Assembly (NCBI RefSeq): GCF_900142235.1
Contig: NZ_FRAE01000008.1
Span: 1 to 64,000 of the forward strand
Reading direction: 5' to 3'
DNA length: 64,000 bases
From: Tepidibacter formicigenes DSM 15518
Lineage (GTDB): Bacteria; Bacillota; Clostridia; Peptostreptococcales; Peptostreptococcaceae
Shown: one piece after another, positions 1 through 8,844 of the stretch
How the letters are laid out: every line of letters starts with the position of its first letter
Numbering within the stretch: the stretch's first letter is position 1
Notes under the pieces: generated by a model
Databases searched by the model: none
The model's input: only the letters and a program-made list of their open reading frames with translations
What the model was told of the DNA's origin: nothing
Position numbers and translations under genes: made by a program

Positions 1-291
1 GGTGAAATAACAGAATATGTAGCAGATGAAGAAGATGGAACATTTGGAGTATTTATATTCATAGGATTTGCTCCTCAAACAAAATTATTTGAAGATAAAT
101 TAGAAATGAAATATGGATATATTTTTACAGATCAAAATATGAGAACAAATATACCTGGAGTATTTGCAGCAGGAGATTGTAGAGATAAGATTTTAAGACA
201 AGTTGTTACTGCAGCAGGAGATGGAGCTATAGCAACAGTAATGGCAGAAAAATATATAGAAAATGAATTTGAAGTAGAATATAATGCTTAA
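1..291 (+). CDS. trxB: Thioredoxin reductase, C-terminal part (5' truncated by window)
   Basis: Reading frame 1 is open from the first base to TAA at 289-291 and gives about 96 residues. The pieces GFAPQT, TNIPGVFAAGDCRDK and RQVVTAAGDGAIA are the FAD-binding C-terminal signature of class-II pyridine-nucleotide disulfide oxidoreductases. Order and length fit low-molecular-weight thioredoxin reductase, which reduces thioredoxin with NADPH in the cytosol. The CxxC active site and the NADPH domain core lie outside the window, so a ferredoxin/flavin-type paralogue cannot be excluded. Followed at once by a strong palindromic terminator. Confidence 0.85.
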   Translation, partial: GEITEYVADEEDGTFGVFIFIGFAPQTKLFEDKLEMKYGYIFTDQNMRTNIPGVFAAGDCRDKILRQVVTAAGDGAIATVMAEKYIENEFEVEYNA

Positions 292-292
292 T

Positions 293-332
293 AAATAGTA
301 AAAAATACACATATGTGTATTTTTTACTATTT
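293..332. terminator. Bidirectional intrinsic terminator, perfect 40-bp palindrome
   Basis: The 40 bases are identical to their own reverse complement (centre between 312 and 313). A-rich and T-rich flanks give a U-tract on either strand. It starts two bases after the trxB stop. Confidence 0.85.
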
Positions 333-529
333 ATGGAATGGTTAAAGAAAAATATATATGTATAAAAAATATATCAATTGGTATACTAAATTTAGATAAA
401 GTAATATATTTTAATTTCAAAAACTTTAAATATTACAGTTACATAGTAATATTAAAATATTTTTAAAAAAATTTTTAAAAAATAAAATTTTAAGAAGGAA
501 TTTTGAAAAAAATGTAGAATTATAAGTAT

Positions 530-543
530 TGCATACGTTTTCA
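530..543. promoter_or_regulatory. Possible CcpA cre box
   Basis: TGCATACGTTTTCA matches the palindromic TGAAAACGTTTTCA type of cre at 12 of 14 positions. It lies 26 bases upstream of the BMP lipoprotein start, a plausible carbon-control position. Single sequence match only; no clear -35/-10 pair was identified beside it. No purine-riboswitch motif was seen in 333-568. Confidence 0.35.
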
Positions 544-568
544 AAAAATAAATTAGGAGGTTTATACA

Positions 569-1609
569 ATGGCAATGAAGAAAAAATTGATTTCACTTGC
601 ATTAGCAGCAACTATGCTAGGAACTATGGTAGTTGGATGTACTAAACCAGCAGAAGAAGGTGCTGGTGGAGAAGAAGGAAAAAATGCAATAAAAGTAGGA
701 ATGGTTACGGATGTTGGAGGAATTAATGATCAATCTTTTAACCAATCTGCTTGGGAAGGACTTAAAAGAGCAAAAGATGAGCTTGGGATTGAAATCGGTT
801 ACCAAGAATCAAAACAAGATGCTGATTATCCACCAAACATAGAAAACTTAGTAGATCAGGAAAACGATTTAGTTTGGGGTATAGGATTTAAAATGGGAGA
901 TGCAGTAAAAGAAGCAGCTGAAAACTATCCAGATCAAAAATTTGCTATAATAGATTATTCTTATGGAGATAAAACACCTAAAAATATAGTGGGAGTGACA
1001 TTTAAAGAGCAAGAAGCTTCTTATTTAGTAGGTTTAATAGCTGGTAAAATGACTAAGTCTAACAAAATAGGATTTATAGGTGGTATGGAGGTTCCAGTTA
1101 TCAAAAGATTTGAATATGGATTTAGAGCAGGAGTTAAAGAAGCAAATCCTAATGCAGAAGTACTTATTCAATATGCAAACTCATTTACTGATTCAGCAAA
1201 AGGAAAAGCTATTGCTAAACAAATGTATTCACAAGGAGCAGATATAATATTCCATGCTGCTGGAGATACTGGAACTGGTATGATAGAAGCAGCTAAAGAA
1301 GAAGGCAAATATGCTATAGGTGTTGATAGAGATCAGAATAGCTTAGCTCCAGATAATGTAATTACTTCAGCTATGAAAAGAGTTGATAATGCTATATATG
1401 ATGTAACTAAAAAATTAACAGAGGGTAAATTTGAAGGTGGTACAACTATCACTTATGGTTTAGCAGAAGGTGGAGTTGATATAGCACCAACTAGTGATAA
1501 ACATGTTCCAGAAGATGTATTAAATTTAGTTAAAGAATATAAAAATAAAATAATAGGTGGAGAAATAAAAGTACCTGCAACTGAAGAAGAATTTAATGCA
1601 ATGAAATAA
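569..1609 (+). CDS. BMP-family nucleoside-binding lipoprotein
   Basis: 346-residue substrate-binding protein of the Bmp/PnrA/NupN type. The N-terminus MAMKKKLISLALAATM followed by a VVGC lipobox marks a lipoprotein signal peptide with lipidated Cys about residue 24. The mature part has the family pieces TDVGGINDQSFNQSAWEG, DYSYGDKTPKNIVGVTFKEQ and IFHAAGDTGTGM. Family knowledge: it captures nucleosides (guanosine in B. subtilis) on the outer membrane face for the ABC transporter encoded next. AGGAGG at 555-560 sets the ATG at 569; ATG at 575 is a weaker alternative. It has its own terminator, so it can be made in excess over the membrane subunits. Confidence 0.9.
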   Translation: MAMKKKLISLALAATMLGTMVVGCTKPAEEGAGGEEGKNAIKVGMVTDVGGINDQSFNQSAWEGLKRAKDELGIEIGYQESKQDADYPPNIENLVDQENDLVWGIGFKMGDAVKEAAENYPDQKFAIIDYSYGDKTPKNIVGVTFKEQEASYLVGLIAGKMTKSNKIGFIGGMEVPVIKRFEYGFRAGVKEANPNAEVLIQYANSFTDSAKGKAIAKQMYSQGADIIFHAAGDTGTGMIEAAKEEGKYAIGVDRDQNSLAPDNVITSAMKRVDNAIYDVTKKLTEGKFEGGTTITYGLAEGGVDIAPTSDKHVPEDVLNLVKEYKNKIIGGEIKVPATEEEFNAMK

Positions 1610-1610
1610 A

Positions 1611-1650
1611 AATTAAAACCCAGAAGAAATTCTGGGTTTTAATTTTTATT
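1611..1650 (+). terminator. Intrinsic terminator after BMP lipoprotein
   Basis: 15-bp stem (1611-1625 with 1630-1644), GAAA loop, then T-rich tract. It separates the lipoprotein from the ATPase/permease unit. Confidence 0.9.
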
Positions 1651-1784
1651 TATACAATATTAATTTATATATTTTTTGTTTATGGGTAAAATAACAGAAA
1701 AGATAACATAAAAATATTTATTAAATGTTTTTAATATTAATATAAATTATTTTTTAAAAAAATTTTGAAAATGAATAAAATTTA

Positions 1785-1813
1785 TTGTTATCTAAAAAAT
1801 TTTTTAGTATAAT
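1785..1813 (+). promoter_or_regulatory. SigA-type promoter for nucleoside ABC operon
   Basis: TTGTTA (1785-1790), 17-base spacer, TATAAT (1808-1813). It lies 44 bases upstream of the ATPase start, inside the 1651-1856 gap. Confidence 0.75.
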
Positions 1814-1856
1814 TAAAAGTACGTGGCTAAAAAAATCGATTTAAGGAGGTATAAAT

Positions 1857-3407
1857 GTGAGTGATGTAAAAGGAAATATAGATTTTAGCCAAAAAGTTGT
1901 ACAAATGAAGAATATAACAAAAAAATTTGGTAACTTTGTGGCAAACGATAACATAAATCTAACTGTCCATAAAGGAGAGGTACATGCACTCCTTGGAGAA
2001 AATGGTGCAGGAAAATCTACACTTATGAATATACTATATGGGCTTTATCAACCAACTTCTGGAGAAATACATATAAATGAAAAGAAGGTGAAAATAGATA
2101 ATCCTAATGTAGCGATAGAAAATGGTATAGGGATGGTTCATCAGCATTTTATGTTAGTTCCTCCTTTCACAGTAGCGGAAAACATTATCCTGGGAATGGA
2201 GCCAGTTTCAGGATTAGGGAAAATTGATATTGAAAAAGCAATAAAAGACGTTAAAAAACTTTCTGAGCAATATGGTCTTCACGTTGATCCAACAGCTAAA
2301 GTAGAAGATATAACTGTTGGAATGCAACAAAGAGTAGAAATTTTAAAAGCATTATATAGAGGGGCGGAAATACTTATATTAGATGAGCCTACAGCTGTTT
2401 TAACACCTCAAGAGATAAAAGAACTTATTAATATTATAAGAAATTTAACTAAACAAGGAAAATCAATAATAATAATCACTCATAAGTTAAAAGAAATAAA
2501 AGAAGCAGCAGATTTTTGTACTATCATAAGGAGAGGTAAATATATAGATACTGTTGATGTTGAAAAAACTACTGAAGATGATCTTGCAGCTATGATGGTA
2601 GGAAGAGAAGTAAACTTTAAAGTGGATAAAAAAGAACAAGAATTAGGAGATGTAGTTTTAAAGGTAGAAAATCTAGTTGCGAAAGATAACAGAGGATTAA
2701 ATGTATTAAACAATCTTTCTTTAGAAGTAAAAAGAGGAGAAATTCTTGGAATTGCAGGAATAGATGGAAATGGACAATCAGAACTCGTAGAAGTTTTAAC
2801 TGGTCTTAGAAAGTGCGAAAGTGGAAGCGTTTTCATAAATGGGAATAATATAACTAACAAAACTCCTAAAGAAATATTTGAATTTGGGCTTTCAAACATA
2901 CCTGAAGATAGACAAAAAAGAGGATTAGTTCTTGACTTTACAGTAGCAGAAAATATGGTTCTTGAAAATTATTCCAAAAAGGAGTTTTCTAAGGGATTTA
3001 GGCTTTTAGAAGAGAACATAAAGAGTTTTGCAAGGGATCTAATAGCAAAATTTGACGTAAGACCAGCAGATGAAACATTGAAAGCTAGAGCATTATCTGG
3101 AGGTAATCAGCAAAAGATAATTATAGCTAGAGAGGTTACTAATGACCCAGACTTACTTATAGCTACACAACCAACAAGAGGACTTGATGTAGGAGCTATT
3201 GAATTTGTTCACAAATCACTAGTAGAACAAAGAAACAAAGGAAAAGGAGTTCTTTTAGTATCATTAGAGTTAGATGAAGTTATAAGTGTTTCTGATAGAA
3301 TTGCTGTAATATATGAAGGTAAAATAGTTGGAACTGTAGACTCAAAAGATGCTGATGAGAACACACTAGGCCTAATGATGGCAGGAGGTGTTGAAAATGA
3401 AAAATAA
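1857..3407 (+). CDS. Nucleoside ABC transporter, ATP-binding protein (NupO/BmpD-like)
   Basis: 516-residue protein with two ABC cassettes in tandem, as in the Bmp/sugar-importer class. The first has Walker A GENGAGKST (about residues 48-56), the signature region VGMQQRVEILKAL and Walker B ILILDEPTAVL. The second has a degenerate P-loop GIDGNGQSE and ALSGGNQQKIIIARE. It energises uptake of the nucleoside bound by the upstream lipoprotein. The GTG at 1857 is chosen because AAGGAGGT ends 7 bases before it. An ATG overlapping it at 1855 meets a stop at once. The 3' end overlaps the first permease gene by 11 bases. Confidence 0.92.
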   Translation: MSDVKGNIDFSQKVVQMKNITKKFGNFVANDNINLTVHKGEVHALLGENGAGKSTLMNILYGLYQPTSGEIHINEKKVKIDNPNVAIENGIGMVHQHFMLVPPFTVAENIILGMEPVSGLGKIDIEKAIKDVKKLSEQYGLHVDPTAKVEDITVGMQQRVEILKALYRGAEILILDEPTAVLTPQEIKELINIIRNLTKQGKSIIIITHKLKEIKEAADFCTIIRRGKYIDTVDVEKTTEDDLAAMMVGREVNFKVDKKEQELGDVVLKVENLVAKDNRGLNVLNNLSLEVKRGEILGIAGIDGNGQSELVEVLTGLRKCESGSVFINGNNITNKTPKEIFEFGLSNIPEDRQKRGLVLDFTVAENMVLENYSKKEFSKGFRLLEENIKSFARDLIAKFDVRPADETLKARALSGGNQQKIIIAREVTNDPDLLIATQPTRGLDVGAIEFVHKSLVEQRNKGKGVLLVSLELDEVISVSDRIAVIYEGKIVGTVDSKDADENTLGLMMAGGVENEK

Positions 3408-4461
3408 AAAGATATTTAATGATACTTTATTATATACCTTAATATCTATATTTTTAGGACTTATAGTTGGAGCAATAGTTCTTACGGCTTCTGGATTTAA
3501 TCCTATAGAAGGATATAGTGAAATGCTTAATGGTATATTTGGTAAACCTAAATATATGGCATGGACAATAATTAAAGCAACTCCACTTATTCTTACTGGT
3601 TTGTCTGTTGCATTTGCTTTTAGAACAGGGCTTTTCAATATAGGAGCAGAAGGTCAGTTTATAGTAGGTGCTTTAGCAGCAACACTTGTAGGATATTTTC
3701 TACATTTGCCAGCTATTATACACATTCCTTTAACACTTATTAGTGGATGTATAGCTGGAGCTTTATGGGGAGGTATTTCAGGTTTTTTAAAATCTAAATT
3801 TGGAGTTAACGAAGTTATTTCAACTATAATGCTTAACTGGATTGCTTTTTATCTTTCAAATTATTTTATTATGTTAGAAGGATTTAGAAAACCAAATAGT
3901 GAGGCTTCATATGATATACAAAGGACAGCAACTATAGATATAACATGGCTTAAGTCTTTAGTCGGGCCTGCTACTAAGGTAAACTGGGGAATTGTAATAG
4001 CTTTAATTCTGATAATTATAATATCATATGTACTTTATAAAACTACTTTAGGATTTGAACTTAGAGCAGTTGGATTTAATAAATATGCTGCTGAGTATGC
4101 AGGGATAAATGTAAATAAATCTATGGTAATTTCAATGGCCATAGCAGGATTACTAGCAGGAGCAGCAGGAGCAATGCATGTAATGGGAGTATCTCATAAA
4201 ATAACAATACTTGCTGCTCAAGAAGGATATGGATTTGACGGAATAGCAGTATCACTAATAGGAAACAATACACCACTTGGAGCATTACTTGCAGGACTTT
4301 TATTTGGTGCTCTTAAATATGGCGGAGGTAAAATGCAAAACATTGGTGCACCAACAGAGGTAATTAATATAGTTATAGGTTCTATAATCTACTTTATAGC
4401 GACAGTTAGATTGGTAAAAATAATGATAGATAAAATGAGGGGAGGAAAAGCTGATGCTTAA
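3397..4461 (+). CDS. Nucleoside ABC transporter permease 1 (NupP/BmpC-like)
   Basis: 354-residue integral membrane protein of the BPD_transp_2 class with about 8-10 hydrophobic segments. The stretch GLFNIGAEGQFIVGALAATL is the conserved signature of this permease family. I take ATG 3397 instead of upstream GTG/TTG codons because AGGAGG at 3383-3388 is 8 bases from it. The start overlaps the ATPase stop and the 3' end overlaps the second permease by 8 bases, so all three are translationally coupled. It forms half of the membrane channel. Confidence 0.9.
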   Translation: MKNKKIFNDTLLYTLISIFLGLIVGAIVLTASGFNPIEGYSEMLNGIFGKPKYMAWTIIKATPLILTGLSVAFAFRTGLFNIGAEGQFIVGALAATLVGYFLHLPAIIHIPLTLISGCIAGALWGGISGFLKSKFGVNEVISTIMLNWIAFYLSNYFIMLEGFRKPNSEASYDIQRTATIDITWLKSLVGPATKVNWGIVIALILIIIISYVLYKTTLGFELRAVGFNKYAAEYAGINVNKSMVISMAIAGLLAGAAGAMHVMGVSHKITILAAQEGYGFDGIAVSLIGNNTPLGALLAGLLFGALKYGGGKMQNIGAPTEVINIVIGSIIYFIATVRLVKIMIDKMRGGKADA

Positions 4462-5392
4462 AAATTTAGCTATGATACTTAGCACAACCCTTATGTACTC
4501 AACACCCCTTATATTTACTTCTCTTGGAGGAGTTTTCTCAGAAAATGCTGGAGTTGTAAATATAGGACTTGAAGGTATGATGACAATAGGAGCTTTTGCA
4601 GGAGCTGCAACAGCAGTACTTACTGGAAATCCATGGCTAGCTTTTTTAGCAGCAGGAATAGCTGGTGGAATATTTGCACTATTTCATGCAATAGCAACAG
4701 TTAAATTTAATGCAGATCACGTTGTATCTGGAATTGCAATTAACTTCTTAGCACCAGGGTTTGCATTATTTTTATGTAGAAGAATGTTTGATGGATCTAC
4801 TATGACTCCAGCAATAGATTTAGGTCAAAAAATACCAAGACCATTTGATGGATTTTTTGCAAAAGGAAGTTTTCTTGATATAGTATTTAATACTTATTCA
4901 ACAGTATATTTAGCCTTCGTATTAGTTTTTGTTACTTGGTATGTACTATATAAAACTAAGCTTGGACTTAGAATAAGAGCTGTTGGAGAACATCCTAGAG
5001 CAGCAGATACATTAGGTATAAATGTATATAAAATAAAATATTTATGCGTAATATTGTCTGGAATACTTGCTGGTTTTGGTGGTGCTTCTATGAGTTTGGC
5101 TATAGTTTCAACATTTAGACCAACTTTAATTTCAGGACAAGGTTACATTGCACTTGCAGCACTTATTTTTGGTAAATGGAAACCACAAGGTGCAATGCTT
5201 GCCTCATTATTATTCGGAGCATCAACAGGACTTGTAGTATTCTTAGGAAATCCAAATATAGGATTTACAGTATCTGAAAATCTATTATCAATGGTTCCGT
5301 ATATAATAACAATAATAGTACTAATTTTATTTGTTGGAAAAGCAAATGGACCAGCTGCAAATGGACAGCCTTACGAAAAAGGGGAAAGATAA
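4454..5392 (+). CDS. Nucleoside ABC transporter permease 2 (NupQ/BmpB-like)
   Basis: 312-residue membrane protein, second BPD_transp_2 permease. It carries the related signature GVVNIGLEGMMTIGAFAGA near the N-terminus. GGGGAGG at 4439-4445 serves ATG 4454. It is the last gene of the ATPase-permease-permease unit and is closed by a terminator. Expected to pair with permease 1 as a heterodimeric channel. The substrate is inferred from the B. subtilis NupNOPQ guanosine importer and could be another nucleoside. Confidence 0.9.
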   Translation: MLKNLAMILSTTLMYSTPLIFTSLGGVFSENAGVVNIGLEGMMTIGAFAGAATAVLTGNPWLAFLAAGIAGGIFALFHAIATVKFNADHVVSGIAINFLAPGFALFLCRRMFDGSTMTPAIDLGQKIPRPFDGFFAKGSFLDIVFNTYSTVYLAFVLVFVTWYVLYKTKLGLRIRAVGEHPRAADTLGINVYKIKYLCVILSGILAGFGGASMSLAIVSTFRPTLISGQGYIALAALIFGKWKPQGAMLASLLFGASTGLVVFLGNPNIGFTVSENLLSMVPYIITIIVLILFVGKANGPAANGQPYEKGER

Positions 5393-5412
5393 AAAATTAT
5401 ATATTAATACTT

Positions 5413-5456
5413 AAAAAAATCCTAATATTATTTAAAATAATATTGGGATTTTTTTT
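5413..5456 (+). terminator. Intrinsic terminator of nucleoside ABC operon
   Basis: Left arm 5413-5430 and right arm 5439-5456, one wobble pair, TTTAAAA loop with flanking bases, U-rich right arm. Confidence 0.85.
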
Positions 5457-5479
5457 GAAAATAAAAAAGAGGTGATAAT

Positions 5480-6238
5480 ATGAAATTTTTAGATAAACCA
5501 TTTATACCAAATAAAGAAGTTTCATTAATATTAGTAGATAAAAGAATACCTAAAAATATAGAAGATGTATTAAAAAATAAAAAAATAGAAATACTAAAAA
5601 CATGTAAGTGTAGTGAAGTTTATGATGCAATAAAATATCATCCAGATATAGTTTTATGTTATCTTGGAGAAAAAAACATAGTTGTAGCTCCAAATGTATA
5701 TGAGTATTATGAAGATATGTTAAATCCTTTTGGATTTAATGTCATAAAAGGAAATGAGTTTTTAAAAAGCAAATATCCTCAAAATATATCTTACAATGTT
5801 GCTATTTTTGGAAAATATGCAGTTCATAATTTTAAATATACAGAAGAAAATATATTGAACTATATAAATGAAAAAAAACTTAAAAAGATAGATGTAAAGC
5901 AGGGATATTCAAAATGCTCTATATGTATAGTCGATGAAAATTCAATAATAACATCTGATGAGGGAATACATAAAGAAGTTATAAAACATAATATAGATTC
6001 TTTATTAATAAAAAAAGGACATATAGATTTATTTGGAATGAATTATGGATTTATTGGAGGATGTACAGGACTTATATCAGAAAATGAATTAGCTTTTTTG
6101 GGTGATGTAAAAAAACACGTCAACTATCTAAAAATAAAAGATTTTTTAGATAAAAAAGGTAAGAAAATAGTAATTTTAGGAGAAAATAAATTAATAGATT
6201 TAGGATCTATAATTCCTATTATGACTAGAAAGGAGTGA
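5480..6238 (+). CDS. DUF6873-like GME-fold protein of unknown function
   Basis: 252-residue soluble protein. The C-terminal segment FGMNYGFIGGCTGLIS followed by ENELAFLGDVKKHVNY resembles the guanidino-group-modifying enzyme fold seen in amidinotransferases and arginine deiminases. The family label DUF6873 is from memory. G-G-C-T-G could contain a nucleophilic Cys, but I cannot assign a complete catalytic set. AAGAGGTGAT precedes ATG 5480. The next gene, ytxC, follows after 5 bases and uses an RBS overlapping this stop codon, so they are co-translated. A link to sporulation is inference from that neighbour. Confidence 0.7.
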   Translation: MKFLDKPFIPNKEVSLILVDKRIPKNIEDVLKNKKIEILKTCKCSEVYDAIKYHPDIVLCYLGEKNIVVAPNVYEYYEDMLNPFGFNVIKGNEFLKSKYPQNISYNVAIFGKYAVHNFKYTEENILNYINEKKLKKIDVKQGYSKCSICIVDENSIITSDEGIHKEVIKHNIDSLLIKKGHIDLFGMNYGFIGGCTGLISENELAFLGDVKKHVNYLKIKDFLDKKGKKIVILGENKLIDLGSIIPIMTRKE

Positions 6239-6243
6239 CCTAA

Positions 6244-7041
6244 TTGGAACAAATTTCTTTAGGTATAACAGGTGATTATAAAGATTTAGCAATTAAGTTA
6301 GCAGATTCTATTAAAGTATCAAAAAAAGTAAAAAATATGGATGATATTTTAGAAATTGATATATACATGGATGATAATAAAAAAGAAGATATAAAGATAT
6401 TTATTTGTTTAGAGCTTACAAATATGATTGTAAATGTAGTAAAAAATAATATTTTAAAAAAAATAGTAAATAAAAGTTATAAAGATATATATATAACAGA
6501 ACTTGATGATATATATAAATATTCTTTGAATTTATTTAATGAAAAAGAAACTTTTATAAGAGAAATACTTTTTAATAGAATATATGAATACTTAGCAAGT
6601 AGTGATTATATTAATATAAATGGATTTGTAAAATTTAGATTAAGAGATTTTATGGATTATATAATACAGATAAAAGATAGAGGTCTTGAAGAATATTTAC
6701 TTCAAAAAGACTATAGTGAGTTTATAGAACTTCTTAAATATTTTGTTGATGTTCAGCAAGAAAAAGTAGACATTTTAAAGTTATATATAGAAAGAGAAGG
6801 CACTTTTAGACTTTGTGATAAATATGATCAAGATTTAGAGAATAATTATACTAAAGATATATTTAACTTAGCTTTAAAAGAAAATATGAATTATGAAGAT
6901 TTTTTAATAAGCATATTAATAACTTTATGTCCTAAGGAAATTTGGATATGGGATAATTTAGAAAATAATGTTTCAAAAGAGATTATACAAACAATAAAAG
7001 CTATTTTTGAAGGTAGGGTAAAAGTTAACTATAGAGCTTGA
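6244..7041 (+). CDS. ytxC: YtxC-family putative sporulation protein
   Basis: 265-residue, mostly helical protein with no signal peptide. The C-terminal part has the YtxC-like run CPKEIWIWDN followed by IIQTIKAIFEGRV. The gene sits a few kilobases upstream of thrS, as ytxC does in bacilli, which supports the call. The start is TTG 6244: AAAGGAG at 6229-6235 is spaced 8 bases from it and overlaps the end of the preceding gene. The biochemical role of the family is not known to me. The stop codon lies in the loop of a terminator. Confidence 0.75.
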   Translation: MEQISLGITGDYKDLAIKLADSIKVSKKVKNMDDILEIDIYMDDNKKEDIKIFICLELTNMIVNVVKNNILKKIVNKSYKDIYITELDDIYKYSLNLFNEKETFIREILFNRIYEYLASSDYININGFVKFRLRDFMDYIIQIKDRGLEEYLLQKDYSEFIELLKYFVDVQQEKVDILKLYIEREGTFRLCDKYDQDLENNYTKDIFNLALKENMNYEDFLISILITLCPKEIWIWDNLENNVSKEIIQTIKAIFEGRVKVNYRA

Positions 7042-7056
7042 TGCTCTATTTTTTTT
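7031..7056 (+). terminator. Intrinsic terminator overlapping ytxC stop
   Basis: Stem 7031-7037/7043-7049, 5-base loop, T-run 7049-7056. The TGA of ytxC is in the hairpin. Confidence 0.85.
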
Positions 7057-7063
7057 GTAGAAA

Positions 7064-7092
7064 TTGACATAACAATATTAGAAATATAAACT
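7064..7092 (+). promoter_or_regulatory. Promoter for hydrogenase-sensor operon (TTGACA-N17-TAAACT)
   Basis: TTGACA at 7064-7069, 17-base spacer, TAAACT at 7087-7092. Transcription would begin near 7099, which excludes ATG 7093 as the start of the next gene. The same hexamer pair occurs upstream of infC and of the GntR gene. Confidence 0.65.
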
Positions 7093-7131
7093 ATGAATAG
7101 AGATAAATTAAAAAATTATGGAGATGATTTC

Positions 7132-8844
7132 ATGAAAAATATTTTAAATTTTTCAAATGTAAATTGTAAACACTGTTATAAATGTATAAGACATTGTCCT
7201 GTTAAAGCAATAAAAATGGAGAAAGATAAAGCTTATATTGTTGAAGATTTATGTATAGGATGTGGAGGATGTTTTAAAGTATGTCCACAAGATTCAAAAA
7301 AAATAAAATCAGATTTAGGACAAGTTAAAGAATATATAAAATTAGGATACAAAGTAGTAGCTAGTTTAGCACCATCATTTATAGCAGACTTAGAAGGAAT
7401 AGATTATAAAAAATTTATAACTGCTCTTAAGGAAATAGGATTTTATAAGGTTGAAGAAACTATAGTTGGAGCTAAGATAGTTGCAGATATGTATAAAAAA
7501 TATATAAGTAATAATAAACAAAAAATATATATATCTTCTTGTTGTCCTACAATTAATTATTTTATAACAAAGTATCATGGCGGAATTAGCAAATATTTAA
7601 TTCCAGTGCAGTCTCCTATGATAGCACACGGGAAGTACCTAAAAGAAAAATATGGACAAGATATAAAAGTGGTATTTATAGGACCTTGCATATCAAAAAA
7701 ATATGAAGCATTAGATTTTGAAAATAGAGGAATAATTGATAAAGTACTTACTTTTGAAGAATGTTTTAATTTGATAAAGGAATTGGAAATAGATATAAAT
7801 TTTTTAAGTGAAAGTGATTTTGATAATAAGCCCTTAGGAGATATATGCTTATTTCCAATTGAAGAAGGAATTGAACTAGATTTAGATAATATAAATAAAA
7901 TAAAAGTTTCAGGTTTAGATAATGTAAAAGATTTAATAGAAAGTATTAATAATAATGAACTTGAAAATGTATTTATTGAAATGAATTCTTGTAGTGGATC
8001 ATGTATTGGTGGAATAGGATTTAAGAATAAAAAAGGTATTTATTATAGACAAAATAAAGTAAAAGAGTATACTAAAAAAAGAGTTTTACATGAAACTTTT
8101 TTAGATGAAGTAAGAGAAATATATAGAAATATAGATTTGAATAAAAAATTTGAAGAAGAAAAATTAAAATTTAAAGACCCACAGGAATATGAGATAAGAG
8201 ATATATTAATATCTATGGGTAAAAAAACCGTTAAAGATGAGCTTAATTGTGGAGCGTGTGGATATGATACTTGTAGAGAAAAAGCAATAGCTGTATATAG
8301 AGGACTTGCAGAACCTCATATGTGTATGCCTTATATGAAGGATAGAGTAGAAGCTTTAAGCAATGTTATATTTGAAGTTACGCCTAATTACATAGTTATA
8401 ATAGGAGAAAATTTCAAAATAATAGATATAAATAACTCAATGGCAAGGGTTATAAATAAAGAAAGAAAAGAATTAATAGGCGAGTACATAGGGGATTATA
8501 TTGATATAAGTGATTTTATAGATATTTTATGTAATAAAACCAGTATTTTATCTAAAAAAATTAAATGGAAAGAATTTAACAAAGATATTATAGGAAACAT
8601 GATCTATTTAAAAGAGCATAGGGCTATAATAGGTATATACAGTGATATTACTAATGAAGAGAATCAAAAGAAAAAATTTAGAGAAGTTAAAATAAATACA
8701 ATAAATACAGCTCAAAATATTATAGAAAAACAGATGAGAGTTGCTCAAGAAATAGCATCACTTCTTGGAGAAACTACAGCTGAAACTAAAGTAATACTTA
8801 CTAGATTAAAGGAGCTTGCTATGAAGGGGGATGAGGAGGATTAA
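7132..8844 (+). CDS. Sensory [FeFe]-hydrogenase-like protein with ferredoxin, Fe-S and PAS domains
   Basis: 570-residue soluble protein. Residues 12-22 and 41-51 are two CxxCxxCxxxC(P) 2[4Fe-4S] ferredoxin motifs. The hydrogenase large-subunit region keeps all three H-cluster loops: SSCCP (135-139), GPCISKKYEA (from 184) and CSGSC (C287, C291). A CGACGYDTC Fe-S motif starts at 373, followed by a PAS domain and a C-terminal helix. The order ferredoxin-H domain-Fe-S-PAS, with a PP2C-type phosphatase overlapping, matches the putative sensory (group C) [FeFe] hydrogenases, thought to sense H2 or redox state. ATG 7132 is chosen for its GGAG RBS and the promoter position. No maturation genes are in the window. 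Confidence 0.85.
   Translation: MKNILNFSNVNCKHCYKCIRHCPVKAIKMEKDKAYIVEDLCIGCGGCFKVCPQDSKKIKSDLGQVKEYIKLGYKVVASLAPSFIADLEGIDYKKFITALKEIGFYKVEETIVGAKIVADMYKKYISNNKQKIYISSCCPTINYFITKYHGGISKYLIPVQSPMIAHGKYLKEKYGQDIKVVFIGPCISKKYEALDFENRGIIDKVLTFEECFNLIKELEIDINFLSESDFDNKPLGDICLFPIEEGIELDLDNINKIKVSGLDNVKDLIESINNNELENVFIEMNSCSGSCIGGIGFKNKKGIYYRQNKVKEYTKKRVLHETFLDEVREIYRNIDLNKKFEEEKLKFKDPQEYEIRDILISMGKKTVKDELNCGACGYDTCREKAIAVYRGLAEPHMCMPYMKDRVEALSNVIFEVTPNYIVIIGENFKIIDINNSMARVINKERKELIGEYIGDYIDISDFIDILCNKTSILSKKIKWKEFNKDIIGNMIYLKEHRAIIGIYSDITNEENQKKKFREVKINTINTAQNIIEKQMRVAQEIASLLGETTAETKVILTRLKELAMKGDEED

Noticed and set aside
333-568. Possible purine riboswitch before the BMP lipoprotein
   Set aside because: No conserved purine-aptamer loop sequences or matching helices were found; only the cre-like box stands out.
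1855-1860. ATG directly followed by TGA overlapping the GTG start of the nucleoside ABC ATPase
   Set aside because: A minimal start-stop pair arises easily in AT-rich sequence; GTG 1857 in frame with the ATPase has the better claim on the RBS.
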